NCBI GenBank assembly: GCA_017459705.1
Contig: JAFUCJ010000006.1
Coordinates: 62,001 to 126,000 of the forward strand
Source of the DNA: Candidatus Saccharimonadota bacterium
Lineage (GTDB): Bacteria; Patescibacteriota; Saccharimonadia; Saccharimonadales; Saccharimonadaceae
Reading direction: 5' to 3'
DNA: 64,000 bases
Shown here: one piece after another, positions 18,894 through 27,022 of the stretch
Numbering within the stretch: position 1 is the first letter of the stretch
Layout: the number at the start of each line of letters is the position of its first letter
The notes under the pieces: model-generated
Databases searched by the model: none
Told to the model about the DNA's origin: nothing
The model's input: the letters and a program-made list of their open reading frames with translations, nothing else
Translations under genes and position numbers: made by a program

Positions 18894-19316
18894 ATGCACC
18901 GACACGGATATAAAGGCCGGAAGTTCGGCCGAGAAACTGACCAGAGATTGGCACTCCGTAGAGGATTGATGTGCTCTCTGATTAAATATCAAACTATAAC
19001 TACGACTTTGGCGAAGGCGAAAGAGATTCGTCGTGATCTAGAAAAGTTGATTACGCTCGCGAAGAAAGGTAACTTGGCTTCGCGACGCCTAGTGATTGCT
19101 CGACTAAATGACGTACAATGCGGCGACCTCTTGGTTGACGTAATTGCGCCGCAGGTTAAGCGTGATTCTGGATATCTCAGAATCGAGCATGCGGGCTATC
19201 GCCGTGGTGATAATTCCGAGATGGGTACTATTTCGTTTGTGGACGAGATTTCGTTCGATGAGCCAACCCAAGAGGAAAAGACCGACAAGAAGTCGGCTAA
19301 GAAGGAGGACAAGTAA
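18894..19316 (+). CDS. rplQ: ribosomal protein bL17
   Basis: 50S protein near the exit tunnel. It begins MHRHGYKGRKFGRETDQR, with LRRGLMCSLIKYQTITTTLAKAKE and the C-terminal segment YLRIEHAGYRRGDNSEM. Residues about 118-140 are a Lys/Glu tail. The rplM start overlaps the stop by one base. Confidence 0.97.
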   Translation: MHRHGYKGRKFGRETDQRLALRRGLMCSLIKYQTITTTLAKAKEIRRDLEKLITLAKKGNLASRRLVIARLNDVQCGDLLVDVIAPQVKRDSGYLRIEHAGYRRGDNSEMGTISFVDEISFDEPTQEEKTDKKSAKKEDK

Positions 19317-19741
19317 TGAAAACTTATTCTCAAAAGTCTAGCGAAATCAAGCGTGAATGGTGGGTGATTGACGCGTCGACTTTGCCGCTAGGTAAATTGG
19401 CGGTCGTAATCGCTGATAAGCTGATGGGCAAAAGCAAGGTGACCTATACGCCACACATCGACAACGGCGATTATGTGGTGGTAACCAATGCGAAAAATAT
19501 TCAAGTAACTGGGAACAAAATGGTCGATAAGAAATACTATCGCCACAGTGGTTTTCCTGGCGGACTCACCGAGCTAAAACTTGAAGAAGTCATCGAGAAG
19601 GATCCTGCGGTCGCGGTTCGTGAAGCCGTCAAGGGTATGCTTCCGAAGAATAAATTGGCAGCCGACCGTCTAGCTCGTCTTCGTGTATTTGAAGGAGCGG
19701 AGCACGCACATGCGGCACAAAACCCAAAGGAGATTAAGTAA
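19316..19741 (+). CDS. rplM: ribosomal protein uL13
   Basis: 50S early assembly protein. The 141-aa product contains WWVIDASTLPLGKLAV, the GDYVVVTNAKNI segment, KKYYRHSGFPGGL near residue 76 and the AVREAVKGMLPKNKL motif. It is directly followed by rpsI, the universal rplM-rpsI pair, with a one-base overlap. Confidence 0.97.
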   Translation: MKTYSQKSSEIKREWWVIDASTLPLGKLAVVIADKLMGKSKVTYTPHIDNGDYVVVTNAKNIQVTGNKMVDKKYYRHSGFPGGLTELKLEEVIEKDPAVAVREAVKGMLPKNKLAADRLARLRVFEGAEHAHAAQNPKEIK

Positions 19742-20142
19742 TGGCAGACGCAAAAAAATATGTTTACGGTCTGGGGCGCCGCAAGGCGGCTACTGCTACG
19801 GCACGTCTCTATGCCGGTAAAGGCGGAATGACCATCAATGGTAAGCAGGCACTAGACTATTTGTCTGGTAATAAGACTTATCTTGCTGAGGTTACTGATC
19901 CGCTAGCAATTGCTGGTAAACAGAAAGACTACGATATTACAATCGTGGTTAAGGGCGGTGGTCTGGCTGGTCAGGTGGACGCAATCAAACTGGCCATCTC
20001 GAAGGCTCTCGTGCTTGAAGCACCGGATCTTCGCCCTATGTTGAAAAAAGCTGGTCTTACTTCTCGCGATCCGCGCGAAAAGGAGCGCAAAAAGTACGGC
20101 TTACGTTCAGCTCGCAAGAAAGAACAGTTCAGCAAGCGTTAG
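19741..20142 (+). CDS. rpsI: ribosomal protein uS9
   Basis: 30S head protein whose C-terminal tail reaches the P-site tRNA. It begins with YVYGLGRRKAATATARLY, has GGGLAGQVDAIKLAISKAL near residue 78, and ends with the tail KKYGLRSARKKEQFSKR, whose final KR is conserved. It ends the ribosomal operon; a terminator follows at 20191. Confidence 0.97.
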   Translation: MADAKKYVYGLGRRKAATATARLYAGKGGMTINGKQALDYLSGNKTYLAEVTDPLAIAGKQKDYDITIVVKGGGLAGQVDAIKLAISKALVLEAPDLRPMLKKAGLTSRDPREKERKKYGLRSARKKEQFSKR

Positions 20143-20190
20143 TCTATATAAGTTGTGGGACTCTGTGGGACTCTGCAATTTATAGGACGG

Positions 20191-20220
20191 AAAAGCACCC
20201 CCGAATGGGGGCGCTTTTTG
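20191..20220. terminator. bidirectional terminator between rpsI and the SleB-like gene
   Basis: AAAAGCACCCCC and GGGGGCGCTTTTT form a stem around GAAT. T runs occur on both strands, serving rpsI on plus and the convergent wall-hydrolase gene on minus. A 10-bp tandem repeat GTGGGACTCT lies just upstream at about 20153-20173. Confidence 0.85.
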
Positions 20221-21099
20221 TTAGAGGACGGCATCCATCAACGCCTCCATGATGGAAGCGTTGATGGTGACGAGGTCTGGCTTGTCACCCTGATAAGGGT
20301 TGGCGATTGGTTTGTGGTGGTCGAAGTTGTGGCGCGTCCCCCACACGCCATTCTCTAGCCAATAAAACTGGTTGTGCCAACCGGCTTCCGCCGCCGTTTC
20401 AAAGAAACAGATGTGCGCTGGCAGGGTGCGACCTACATCGGTCGCTCCGCAGCGCTCGAGGTACCATCGTCCGGCGACGTCGTTGACGAGAGCGAGATTC
20501 CGCTCCGTCACCGGCACTTCGGGGTGGTACTCGTACTGCCCGGGCTTGGTCAGAATTTGCTCCAATGAGCCACCGAACCAGGCAATTCCTGAGTCGTCCC
20601 GATCAAACATGGTCCAGATGCACATAGACCTCTCGGCGTCGGAGACGACGCATTCTGCCTCGCTGAACAAGATTTGTGCCATCATTTGGCGGATGTAGAG
20701 CGGGCAGGCCCGGTCAGCGTAATCCGCCGGATTCACCGTGTAAGTAACGACGGCGACGGCTTCGGACGGCTCCTGCGTGGCAGGGGCAGGCTGGTGCTTC
20801 GTGGTGGATTTTGTTCCAACCACTACCGGCATGTTGGGCGCTTTGCGTGGCGCTTGCCCATTTGTCATGTCGGATGGCATGGAGATTGCGTTCGAGATTG
20901 GAACGCTGAGCTCCACGCCCTTTTCGGCCTCATCCACGACCAGCACGTTGACGGCGCTGGCGTGTTTGCTGAGATGAACTTCGGCTACGATGGCGCCAGC
21001 GATCATGATGACCCCGATTAGCGCCGCCACGAGCAGCGGAAGGTAAGTCTCCGGATGGTGACCGACCTTTTTGGGCAGATGCTTCCCTCTGTAAAACAT
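20221..21099 (-). CDS. membrane-anchored SleB-like cell wall hydrolase
   Basis: A 292-aa protein with a basic N terminus, one membrane segment (TYLPLLVAALIGVIMIAGAI, residues about 19-40) and an extracytoplasmic domain. After a Pro/Thr linker the C-terminal about 140 residues resemble the SleB/Hydrolase_2 family: a helix ending in FSEAE, where Glu is the probable catalytic residue, then the VxNR-like WTMFDRDDSG, a short ILTKPGQYEYHP stretch, and ICFFETA. Such enzymes cut peptidoglycan glycan strands. The start is chosen for the AGAGGAGGAAAAGG site; the longer frame extends into unlikely sequence. Codon choice (GCC, CTC, ACC) resembles the 33-41 kb island more than its neighbours. Confidence 0.68.
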   Translation of the reverse strand: MFYRGKHLPKKVGHHPETYLPLLVAALIGVIMIAGAIVAEVHLSKHASAVNVLVVDEAEKGVELSVPISNAISMPSDMTNGQAPRKAPNMPVVVGTKSTTKHQPAPATQEPSEAVAVVTYTVNPADYADRACPLYIRQMMAQILFSEAECVVSDAERSMCIWTMFDRDDSGIAWFGGSLEQILTKPGQYEYHPEVPVTERNLALVNDVAGRWYLERCGATDVGRTLPAHICFFETAAEAGWHNQFYWLENGVWGTRHNFDHHKPIANPYQGDKPDLVTINASIMEALMDAVL

Positions 21100-21192
21100 A
21101 TCCTTTTCCTCCTCTTTTAATGTACAAAGTTTGACCTTATCATTACGATTATAGCACAAAATTGCTGAAATGTCAATGTCGCTAGCGGTAAA

Positions 21193-21218
21193 CAAAAAGC
21201 CGAGAGTGTGATCTCGGT
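21193..21218 (-). terminator. terminator of tRNA-Ala(CGC)
   Basis: On the minus strand CCGAGA pairs with TCTCGG around a short loop, followed by a run of five T. It lies just after the encoded CCA. Confidence 0.75.
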
Positions 21219-21225
21219 CTAGACG

Positions 21226-21301
21226 TGGTGGAGTATGCGGGACTTAAACCCGCGACCTCCGCAATGCGAATGCGGCGCTCTATCAGCTGAGCTAATACCC
21301 C
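21226..21301 (-). tRNA. tRNA-Ala(CGC)
   Basis: A 76-nt cloverleaf on the minus strand: acceptor GGGGTAT with ATACTCC including the G3:U70 identity pair for alanine, D arm GCTC/GAGC, anticodon stem CCGCA/TGCGG with loop TTCGCAT (anticodon CGC), T arm GCGGG/CCCGC and an encoded CCA. A TGATATAAT extended -10 lies just upstream at about 21309-21317. Confidence 0.95.
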
Positions 21302-21370
21302 ATGTAGATATTATATCATATTTTGCGAAAAAATGGGTAAAGTTGTAGAAAATGACGCAAAAATGAGATG

Positions 21371-21396
21371 AAAAAGGAGCGCCGCGAAGCGCTCCT
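21371..21396 (-). terminator. terminator of the SLH-protein gene
   Basis: GGAGCGC and GCGCTCC form a GC-rich stem followed by TTTTT on the minus strand. Confidence 0.85.
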
Positions 21397-21416
21397 AAAA
21401 GTGCAAAGGACTGGAT

Positions 21417-22013
21417 TTATGAGAGCTCACAGAGCCCCAGAATGAGGTTGCAAGCTTCGATGCGCGTGAAGCTGTCGTGCGTATCGAAGCCGGCGTAGCC
21501 GCGGTCTGCTGCCCACCGCAGAGCGTCGTCGCGGATTTCGGGCGTCGGATATGTTCCAGATTGGGGCAGGTGGAGCAAGTATAGCATATTTACTGCCCAT
21601 CCTCGGGGTGCGGGGGCATCTGGGTCGAAGTCGTACCCATACACTTCGCATAGACGGGTATACAGATCGACGTCGACTCGCAAATACCACGGCTGGACGG
21701 TAGCTCCGAAGAGCCACCACTCGGCCGGCTCCCACCATTCTCCGATAGTATTTTCCGCCGGCGGCGGACCGAAGGCGTTATAGCACATCTGGGCGAATTC
21801 GCTCATGGTGATGGTGTCGTTGGGACGGAATTTGTCGCTCCCATCGCCGTGGACGATACCGAGTTCGTACGCGGTATTGACTGCGGCGGCGGTGGCGTCG
21901 GTGAAATACCCGCCTCTCCACTCGGCGTGAGTGGGCTGGGCGCCGAGGGCGGCGAGGCAAAGAAGCATCGCTGTCAGAACCAGGGGATATACTAATTTTT
22001 TGAGCCTTCTCAT
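21417..22013 (-). CDS. secreted SLH-domain-like protein
   Basis: A 198-aa exported protein. The signal peptide is clear: basic MRRLKK, a hydrophobic core with LTAMLLCLAALG, and a cut near THA-E at residue 30. It is followed by an SLH-like module (YFTDATAAAVNTAYELGIV then GDGSDKFRPNDTITMSEFA), the type that binds pyruvylated secondary wall polymers. A second, weaker SLH-like half is at the C terminus (IRDDALRWAADRGYAG, DSFTRIEACNLILGL). The middle is Trp-rich (EWWEPAEWW). An AAGGAGGG site precedes the ATG. Codon use and style are Firmicutes-like, suggesting transfer. Confidence 0.72.
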   Translation of the reverse strand: MRRLKKLVYPLVLTAMLLCLAALGAQPTHAEWRGGYFTDATAAAVNTAYELGIVHGDGSDKFRPNDTITMSEFAQMCYNAFGPPPAENTIGEWWEPAEWWLFGATVQPWYLRVDVDLYTRLCEVYGYDFDPDAPAPRGWAVNMLYLLHLPQSGTYPTPEIRDDALRWAADRGYAGFDTHDSFTRIEACNLILGLCELS

Positions 22014-22153
22014 ATAGAAAACCCTCCTTATAAAGAATACGATTTTGACCTCCCAAGGTCGCTATCTATTTCTATTATATCGCACTTTTGCTTATTTGTC
22101 AAGGAGATGATATGAACTAGTGGCAAATGGGGGCGATGCTGGACAGGGCGTTC

Positions 22154-23536
22154 TTAAATGCCTGGAACAGGGAACTTGGCAGCGAGATCGGCAACGGCGG
22201 ATTTGATTTGGGTGAGTTCTGAGGCGTAATCGGATAGTTTGGCTTCGGAGCCAGCTTCGGTACAGATATCGGCGACTTGTTTCATCCAGTCGGCAAGAAG
22301 TTGCATCTCGGCCTGGCCGAGTCCGCGGGTGGTAATGGCTGGGGTGCCGAGGCGGACGCCGGAAGGACGGAAGGCACCGCCCTTGTCGGTAGGAAGGGAG
22401 TTCGCATTGAGGGTGAGGCCCGCTTCGTCGAGGGCGCGTTCGTAGAGTTTGCCATCGATGCCGAATGACTTCACCATGTCGATAAGAATAAGATGATTAT
22501 CGGTGCCACCGCCTTGTAAAACAAAGCCATGTTTCATGAGTGCATCGGCCAAAGATTTAGCGTTTTCGACGATGCGACGAGCGTAATCTTTGAAATCTGG
22601 CGCTAAGGCTTCGCCAAAAGCGACGGCCTTGGCGGCAATAATGTGGTCCAGCGGGCCACCCTGAGTGCCAGGGAAGACGGCGCGATCGATGAGGATAGGG
22701 ATGTTTTCTAGGGTGTGGGCTGGTTTTTTAAGTGGGGAAGCGACGCGACCTTTGCTTAGAATCAGACCGCCGCGAGGACCACGCAAAGTTTTGTGTGTGG
22801 TGGTGGTCATGACGTCGAAGCCGAAGTCGAGTGGGTTGGCGTGAACGCCGCCAGCGATAAGTCCGGCGACATGGGCCATGTCGGCCATGAGAAGGATTTC
22901 GTGGCCGAATTTCTCGGTGGCTTTCTGACGGATTGCGGCTACGCGGGCAAAATCGGGGATTTTCATGAACGCCGAATAGCCAATCAGGATGATTTTGGGA
23001 TCTTCCGAGAGGGCCTTTTCTTCTAAGTCGTCGTAGTCGATGTCGCCGGATTCGGTTACGCCGTAGCCGACAAAATTGTAAATGTGGGCCGAGAGGGTGA
23101 CGGGGGCACCGTGGGTGAGGTGGCCGCCGGCTGGAAGACTCATGCCGAGAATGGTGTCACCTGGCGCCGCCCAAGCGAAGTAGACGGCGTTGTTGGCTTG
23201 GGCGCCAGAATGAGGCTGAACGTTGGCGTGGTCGGCATGGAAGAGCCGGCAAGCGCGATCGATAGCGAGACGTTCGATGCGGTCGACGTTGACTTGTCCG
23301 CCGTAATAGCGGTAATTCGGCAAGACTGCTTCGGAGATTTTGCTCTCACTCCATTCGTCGTCGTTATAACCGAGGCCATCAAAACTAGGGTAACCCTCGG
23401 AATATTTGTTGGTCATGATACTACCCATGGCATCGAGGACGGCTTTTGATACGTAATTCTCACTTGGAATAAGTTCGAGGCCTTCGGATTGCCTGATTTT
23501 TTCTTGGTCAATTAAATCAAAAACTAAATCTTTCAT
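22154..23536 (-). CDS. glyA: serine hydroxymethyltransferase
   Basis: PLP enzyme converting serine and tetrahydrofolate to glycine and 5,10-methylene-THF, the one-carbon donor for thymidylate synthase. The 460-aa protein has the PLP-lysine motif TTTTHKTLRGPRGGLIL near residue 243, the N-terminal SENYVSKAVLDAMGS with NKYSEGYP, and NVQPHSGAQANNAVYFA near residue 105. It is the last gene of the minus-strand thyA-folA-glyA group, 10 nt after folA, with AGGAG before the ATG. Confidence 0.97.
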   Translation of the reverse strand: MKDLVFDLIDQEKIRQSEGLELIPSENYVSKAVLDAMGSIMTNKYSEGYPSFDGLGYNDDEWSESKISEAVLPNYRYYGGQVNVDRIERLAIDRACRLFHADHANVQPHSGAQANNAVYFAWAAPGDTILGMSLPAGGHLTHGAPVTLSAHIYNFVGYGVTESGDIDYDDLEEKALSEDPKIILIGYSAFMKIPDFARVAAIRQKATEKFGHEILLMADMAHVAGLIAGGVHANPLDFGFDVMTTTTHKTLRGPRGGLILSKGRVASPLKKPAHTLENIPILIDRAVFPGTQGGPLDHIIAAKAVAFGEALAPDFKDYARRIVENAKSLADALMKHGFVLQGGGTDNHLILIDMVKSFGIDGKLYERALDEAGLTLNANSLPTDKGGAFRPSGVRLGTPAITTRGLGQAEMQLLADWMKQVADICTEAGSEAKLSDYASELTQIKSAVADLAAKFPVPGI

Positions 23537-23545
23537 AAAACTCCT

Positions 23546-24025
23546 TTAATTCAATGTATATTTGACGAAAGAATAGGTTAAATCATCGTCCTTTCCTTTC
23601 TTGATTATTTCGCGGGAATATTTTGATTTGTCGAAAGTGGGGAAGAATACGGTGGCGGTGGGGGCGGTAGTGTCAATTTCGGTGAGGTAGAGATGCTTTG
23701 CGTATGGTAGGGCTTCGAAATAGACCATGCCGCCGCCGATAATGAAAAGCTCTTCCTCAGAGTCCTGCCAACTTTCTAAAAATTGGCGCAGGTCGCGGAC
23801 TGGCTCGACGGTATCTGGTAAAGTTTCTGGATGACGGGTGACGACGAAGTTGGTGCGACCGGGTAAGGCGCGGCCAATACTGTCGAAAGTTTTGTGGCCC
23901 ATGAGGACGGGGTGACCCATTGTGGTCGCTTTGAAGAAACGCATGTCTTCTTTGATATGAAAAACCAAATCGTTTGCGACGCCTAGTTCGTTGTTCTTGC
24001 CGATGGCTGCTATGATACTAATCAT
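23546..24025 (-). CDS. folA: dihydrofolate reductase
   Basis: NADPH-dependent reductase regenerating tetrahydrofolate after dTMP synthesis. The 159-aa protein starts MISIIAAIGKNNELGVANDL; the acidic active-site position is in the FHIKEDMRFFKATT stretch, followed by VLMGHKTFDSIGR-ALPGRTN, GGGMVYFEALPYA and the C-terminal beta strands. It lies between thyA and glyA on the minus strand, with AAAGGATA before the ATG. Confidence 0.96.
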   Translation of the reverse strand: MISIIAAIGKNNELGVANDLVFHIKEDMRFFKATTMGHPVLMGHKTFDSIGRALPGRTNFVVTRHPETLPDTVEPVRDLRQFLESWQDSEEELFIIGGGMVYFEALPYAKHLYLTEIDTTAPTATVFFPTFDKSKYSREIIKKGKDDDLTYSFVKYTLN

Positions 24026-24118
24026 TTTATCCTTTCTCTGGGTGGGTCCTGTCGTTACATTCTCTTATGTCATAAAGTTTCGGGGCAGTCCTAAAACTTC
24101 CTCACCAGTCCATGTAAG

Positions 24119-25084
24119 TTACTCCGTAATTGGCATTTGGATAGCTCCTAGATGCCGGTAATTTTTGAGTTTAATATCGGTGAGATCGCGCGAGGAGTCG
24201 AAGTCGGCAAATTCGTGGATGTCGGGGTTGATCCAGAGGGTAGGTGGTGGTGGGAGAGTGTCGTCCTTAGTAGCGGTATCGTAGCGGGCGATTTGCTCGC
24301 GGATGCCGTCGATTTGATTGATATAGATATGGGCGTCGTTGGTGATGAAAGTGAAAAGGCCAGGGCGGGCGCCGATGCACTGGGCGACCAGATGACAGAG
24401 CACGGCATACTGGGAAATGTTAAATGGCAAGCCAAGCGGAACGTCGGTCGAGCGGGAGGTGACTAGTAGATTGAGGCGACCGTCTATAAGGTTCCACTGG
24501 GAGTTCCAGACGCAAGAAGGCAAGGCGGCGGTGGGCAGCCACTCGTTTTGCCAAAGTGACATAATCATACGACGATTGCCTGGATTTTTGCGCAGGGTTT
24601 CGATGAGGTTGTCTATGAGATTGTAGCGTTTGACAATCCAGCCGTAAGCAGTGCCGATTGTGTGGGCGAAATCAGTCGCAGGCTCCCCGGGGTGAGTTTC
24701 TGCGAATAGTTTATTTATATCGCGACCCATATATGTACCATCTTCGCTAATCTCCCATTCGTCCCAGATTTTGATGCCGCGGTCCCTCAACCAACGGACG
24801 TCGTTACTCATTTGCTGATAGATCCAGAGCATCTCGAGAGTGGAGGTTTTGAAAGCGACTTTTTTAGAAGTCAGGATAGGGAACTCCTCGGATAAATCGA
24901 ATTGGAGAATCTGGTGGGGTAGTCGGATGGTCTGGACTTCGCTGCTGCCTTGCGCGAGGTGGTCGGGGATGGCGGATGCGGCGGCGCCACCGCGCTCGTC
25001 GATTTTTTTATAGTTGATGATTTTTTCGCCATGATCTAGGATGCGCTGACAAAGGTCAATGTATTGGTCGTCGAATTTGCTCAT
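24119..25084 (-). CDS. thyA: thymidylate synthase
   Basis: Methylates dUMP to dTMP using 5,10-methylene-THF, producing DHF for folA. The 321-aa protein has the catalytic Cys in ALPSCVWNSQWNL near residue 190, the Arg cluster RKNPGNRRMIMSLWN-like near residue 168, and the substrate-contact region SRSTDVPLGLPFNISQYA. The usual DLGPVYG-like region reads TDFAHTIGTAYGWIVKRY. An insertion of about 15 residues (ERGGAAASAIPDHL) near residue 27 is longer than in E. coli ThyA. GGAGGT precedes the ATG. It heads the folate-cycle operon. Confidence 0.97.
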   Translation of the reverse strand: MSKFDDQYIDLCQRILDHGEKIINYKKIDERGGAAASAIPDHLAQGSSEVQTIRLPHQILQFDLSEEFPILTSKKVAFKTSTLEMLWIYQQMSNDVRWLRDRGIKIWDEWEISEDGTYMGRDINKLFAETHPGEPATDFAHTIGTAYGWIVKRYNLIDNLIETLRKNPGNRRMIMSLWQNEWLPTAALPSCVWNSQWNLIDGRLNLLVTSRSTDVPLGLPFNISQYAVLCHLVAQCIGARPGLFTFITNDAHIYINQIDGIREQIARYDTATKDDTLPPPPTLWINPDIHEFADFDSSRDLTDIKLKNYRHLGAIQMPITE

Positions 25085-25202
25085 ATGATTACCTCCGTTT
25101 CTAAAAGTATAACAAAAAAATATGATGATTGCAAGAACTATAATGGTGGCTACGGGATGGGGGTTATGCTTGACAAGTGCGAGAAAGATTTTGTAATGTG
25201 TC

Positions 25203-25231
25203 TTGACTAGTGTGCAGATAAATGTTATAAT
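25203..25231 (+). promoter_or_regulatory. promoter upstream of the sortase-like gene
   Basis: TTGACT (25203-25208), a 17-nt spacer and TATAAT (25226-25231). A second, extended -10 (TGATATAAT ending 25265) lies closer to the ATG at 25295, so two start sites are possible. Confidence 0.7.
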
Positions 25232-25294
25232 AAATCTATGTACTTTTTGAAATTTGTGATATAATAGGAATATAAAATAGAGTTGGGAGACAAA

Positions 25295-26011
25295 ATGAAA
25301 ATCGGAAGTGCTATTCTGGCTGTTCTGGTTTCGTCATTCATTGGGATTATGGCGAATCCCGAGATGATGTCGGCATCGGATTCAGTGCGTCTGACTGGAA
25401 TAAGTAATGTTGGCGTGACGGAAACGATTATTTCGCCGGAACTTAAAACTGAGTTTCAAATGTTGCCAGAGGCACCAGTGGTAGTAGAACCGATTTTTGA
25501 TTTGCTTTCAAATGCGGCGCCAGATGCATCGGCTACCAAGAATGTTGGTGCGGCTGATGAAGCGAGTCCGACGATTGCAATAGCCTCCAATGATGACGTT
25601 TCTACGAATGAATCGACCATGGGGCGTGATGAGATTCGATTATTTGGGAATAACGTGGAGCTAATCAAGACGGACCGGACGAATCAAGAGGCGGGCAAGG
25701 GTTTAGGAAATCGTGAGGCGACAGTAGGCTGGTACTATAATAGCGGTCAGTTTATTTATGCACATAATTATATGCACGTTTTTGGCGTGTTGGGGGCGAG
25801 GTATGATGCTGGGGCGTTAGTGGGGGAGCGGATTGCTATTACGATGGATGGCGAGACGCGCGATTATAAGGTGACTGGTGCGAAAGTTTACACATATAAC
25901 GAAACATCGCAGAAGATGCTATGGCTAGTAAATGGTGGCGGTCACGACATTGCTATCATGACTTGCTATGGTGATGGGTCAAGGCTTGTGGTTTTTGTGG
26001 ACCAAATATAA
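25295..26011 (+). CDS. exported sortase-like protein
   Basis: A 238-aa protein with a signal peptide or N-terminal anchor (MKIGSAILAVLVSSFIGIM). Residues about 25-120 form a variable Ala/Ser/Asp-rich stretch. The C-terminal domain shows a sortase-like triad: His in FIYAHNYMH, Cys in IAIMTCYGDG and Arg two residues later in SRLVVF, with strands matching GERIAITMDGETRDYKV. The barrel is short and divergent compared with the sortase at 15.3 kb. The ATG at 25295 follows GGGAGA; a TTG at 25283 is less likely. Sortase membership is inferred from residue spacing, not overall similarity. Confidence 0.6.
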   Translation: MKIGSAILAVLVSSFIGIMANPEMMSASDSVRLTGISNVGVTETIISPELKTEFQMLPEAPVVVEPIFDLLSNAAPDASATKNVGAADEASPTIAIASNDDVSTNESTMGRDEIRLFGNNVELIKTDRTNQEAGKGLGNREATVGWYYNSGQFIYAHNYMHVFGVLGARYDAGALVGERIAITMDGETRDYKVTGAKVYTYNETSQKMLWLVNGGGHDIAIMTCYGDGSRLVVFVDQI

Positions 26012-26071
26012 CATAGCTATTTTCTTTTCGGCAGTTTGTGCTATAATGGTAGTAGTTAATAAGGAGGTAAT

Positions 26072-27022
26072 ATGTGTACTGGGGTGAGGTTTAGCGATGC
26101 TAAGGGTAATATGTATTTTGGGCGAAATCTCGATTGGTCGGTTGGATACGGGCAGAAAGTAGTGGTAACGCCGCGTGGTTATAAATATCAGTCGGCTTTT
26201 TTAGGTGAACAAAGTCCTAAGCACGGTGCAATTATCGGTATGGCAATCGTAGTAGCAAATACGCCGCTTTATTTTGATTGCGCAAATGAAGTGGGGCTTG
26301 CGATTGCCGGATTGAACTTCCCGGGGTATGCTTCCTATGCGCCAGAAGCAGCCTACGGTAAAACTAATGTGGCGGCGTACGAATTCCCGTTGTGGGTGAC
26401 AATGAACTTCAAATCGGTAGACGAAGTAGAGAAGGCACTTGCTGATGTAGCCATCGTGGCGAAGCCGATTAACGATAAGTTTCCAGTGTCGGAACTGCAT
26501 TTTATCATTGGAGACAGTAAACGCTCGATTGTGGTTGAGTACACCGCGAACGGCATGGAAATTTATCGTAACGATGTCGACGTGCTGACGAATCAGCCGG
26601 GCTATGGTTGGCACAAGGAAAACTTGCGCAATTACATGAATTTGTTCCCGCAGATGCCGGCAAAGATTAATTGGAGCAAGGCGGAGATGAAGGCGTTTGG
26701 TTCGGGGTCGCTGATGCGTGGGCTGCCGGGAGATTATTATTCACCATCACGTTTTGTGCGAGTGGCGTATCTCAATACGCACTATCCGGTCAAGACGACT
26801 GAGGAAGAGAACGTTTCGCGGTTGTTCCACACGCTAACTGGGGTGGCCATGGTTGATGGCGCGGCTGAAATGGCGGACGGTAAATGCGAGATTACGGTCT
26901 ATACGGGTGGATATTCGGCGGCAAGTAAAACATATTATTATAATACCTATGAGAATCCTGCGATTGTCGCAGTACCGATGAGTGACTTCGATCTCGATGC
27001 GGCGGAATTAGTTGAGAAATAA
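26072..27022 (+). CDS. choloylglycine hydrolase / penicillin V acylase family (Ntn) hydrolase
   Basis: A 316-aa N-terminal nucleophile hydrolase. It begins MCTG, so removal of Met exposes Cys2, the catalytic nucleophile. Other family residues are present: Arg18 and Asp21 in GRNLDW, Asn in LTNQPGYGWHKENLRNY near residue 173, and Arg in SPSRFVRVAYL near residue 228. The length matches bile salt hydrolases (about 315-330). These enzymes cut amide bonds of conjugated bile salts, penicillin V or acyl-homoserine lactones; Cys2 alone does not settle which. No signal peptide is present. The stop overlaps the GH25 start by 1 nt. GTGCTATAAT and AAGGAGG precede it. Confidence 0.9.
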   Translation: MCTGVRFSDAKGNMYFGRNLDWSVGYGQKVVVTPRGYKYQSAFLGEQSPKHGAIIGMAIVVANTPLYFDCANEVGLAIAGLNFPGYASYAPEAAYGKTNVAAYEFPLWVTMNFKSVDEVEKALADVAIVAKPINDKFPVSELHFIIGDSKRSIVVEYTANGMEIYRNDVDVLTNQPGYGWHKENLRNYMNLFPQMPAKINWSKAEMKAFGSGSLMRGLPGDYYSPSRFVRVAYLNTHYPVKTTEEENVSRLFHTLTGVAMVDGAAEMADGKCEITVYTGGYSAASKTYYYNTYENPAIVAVPMSDFDLDAAELVEK

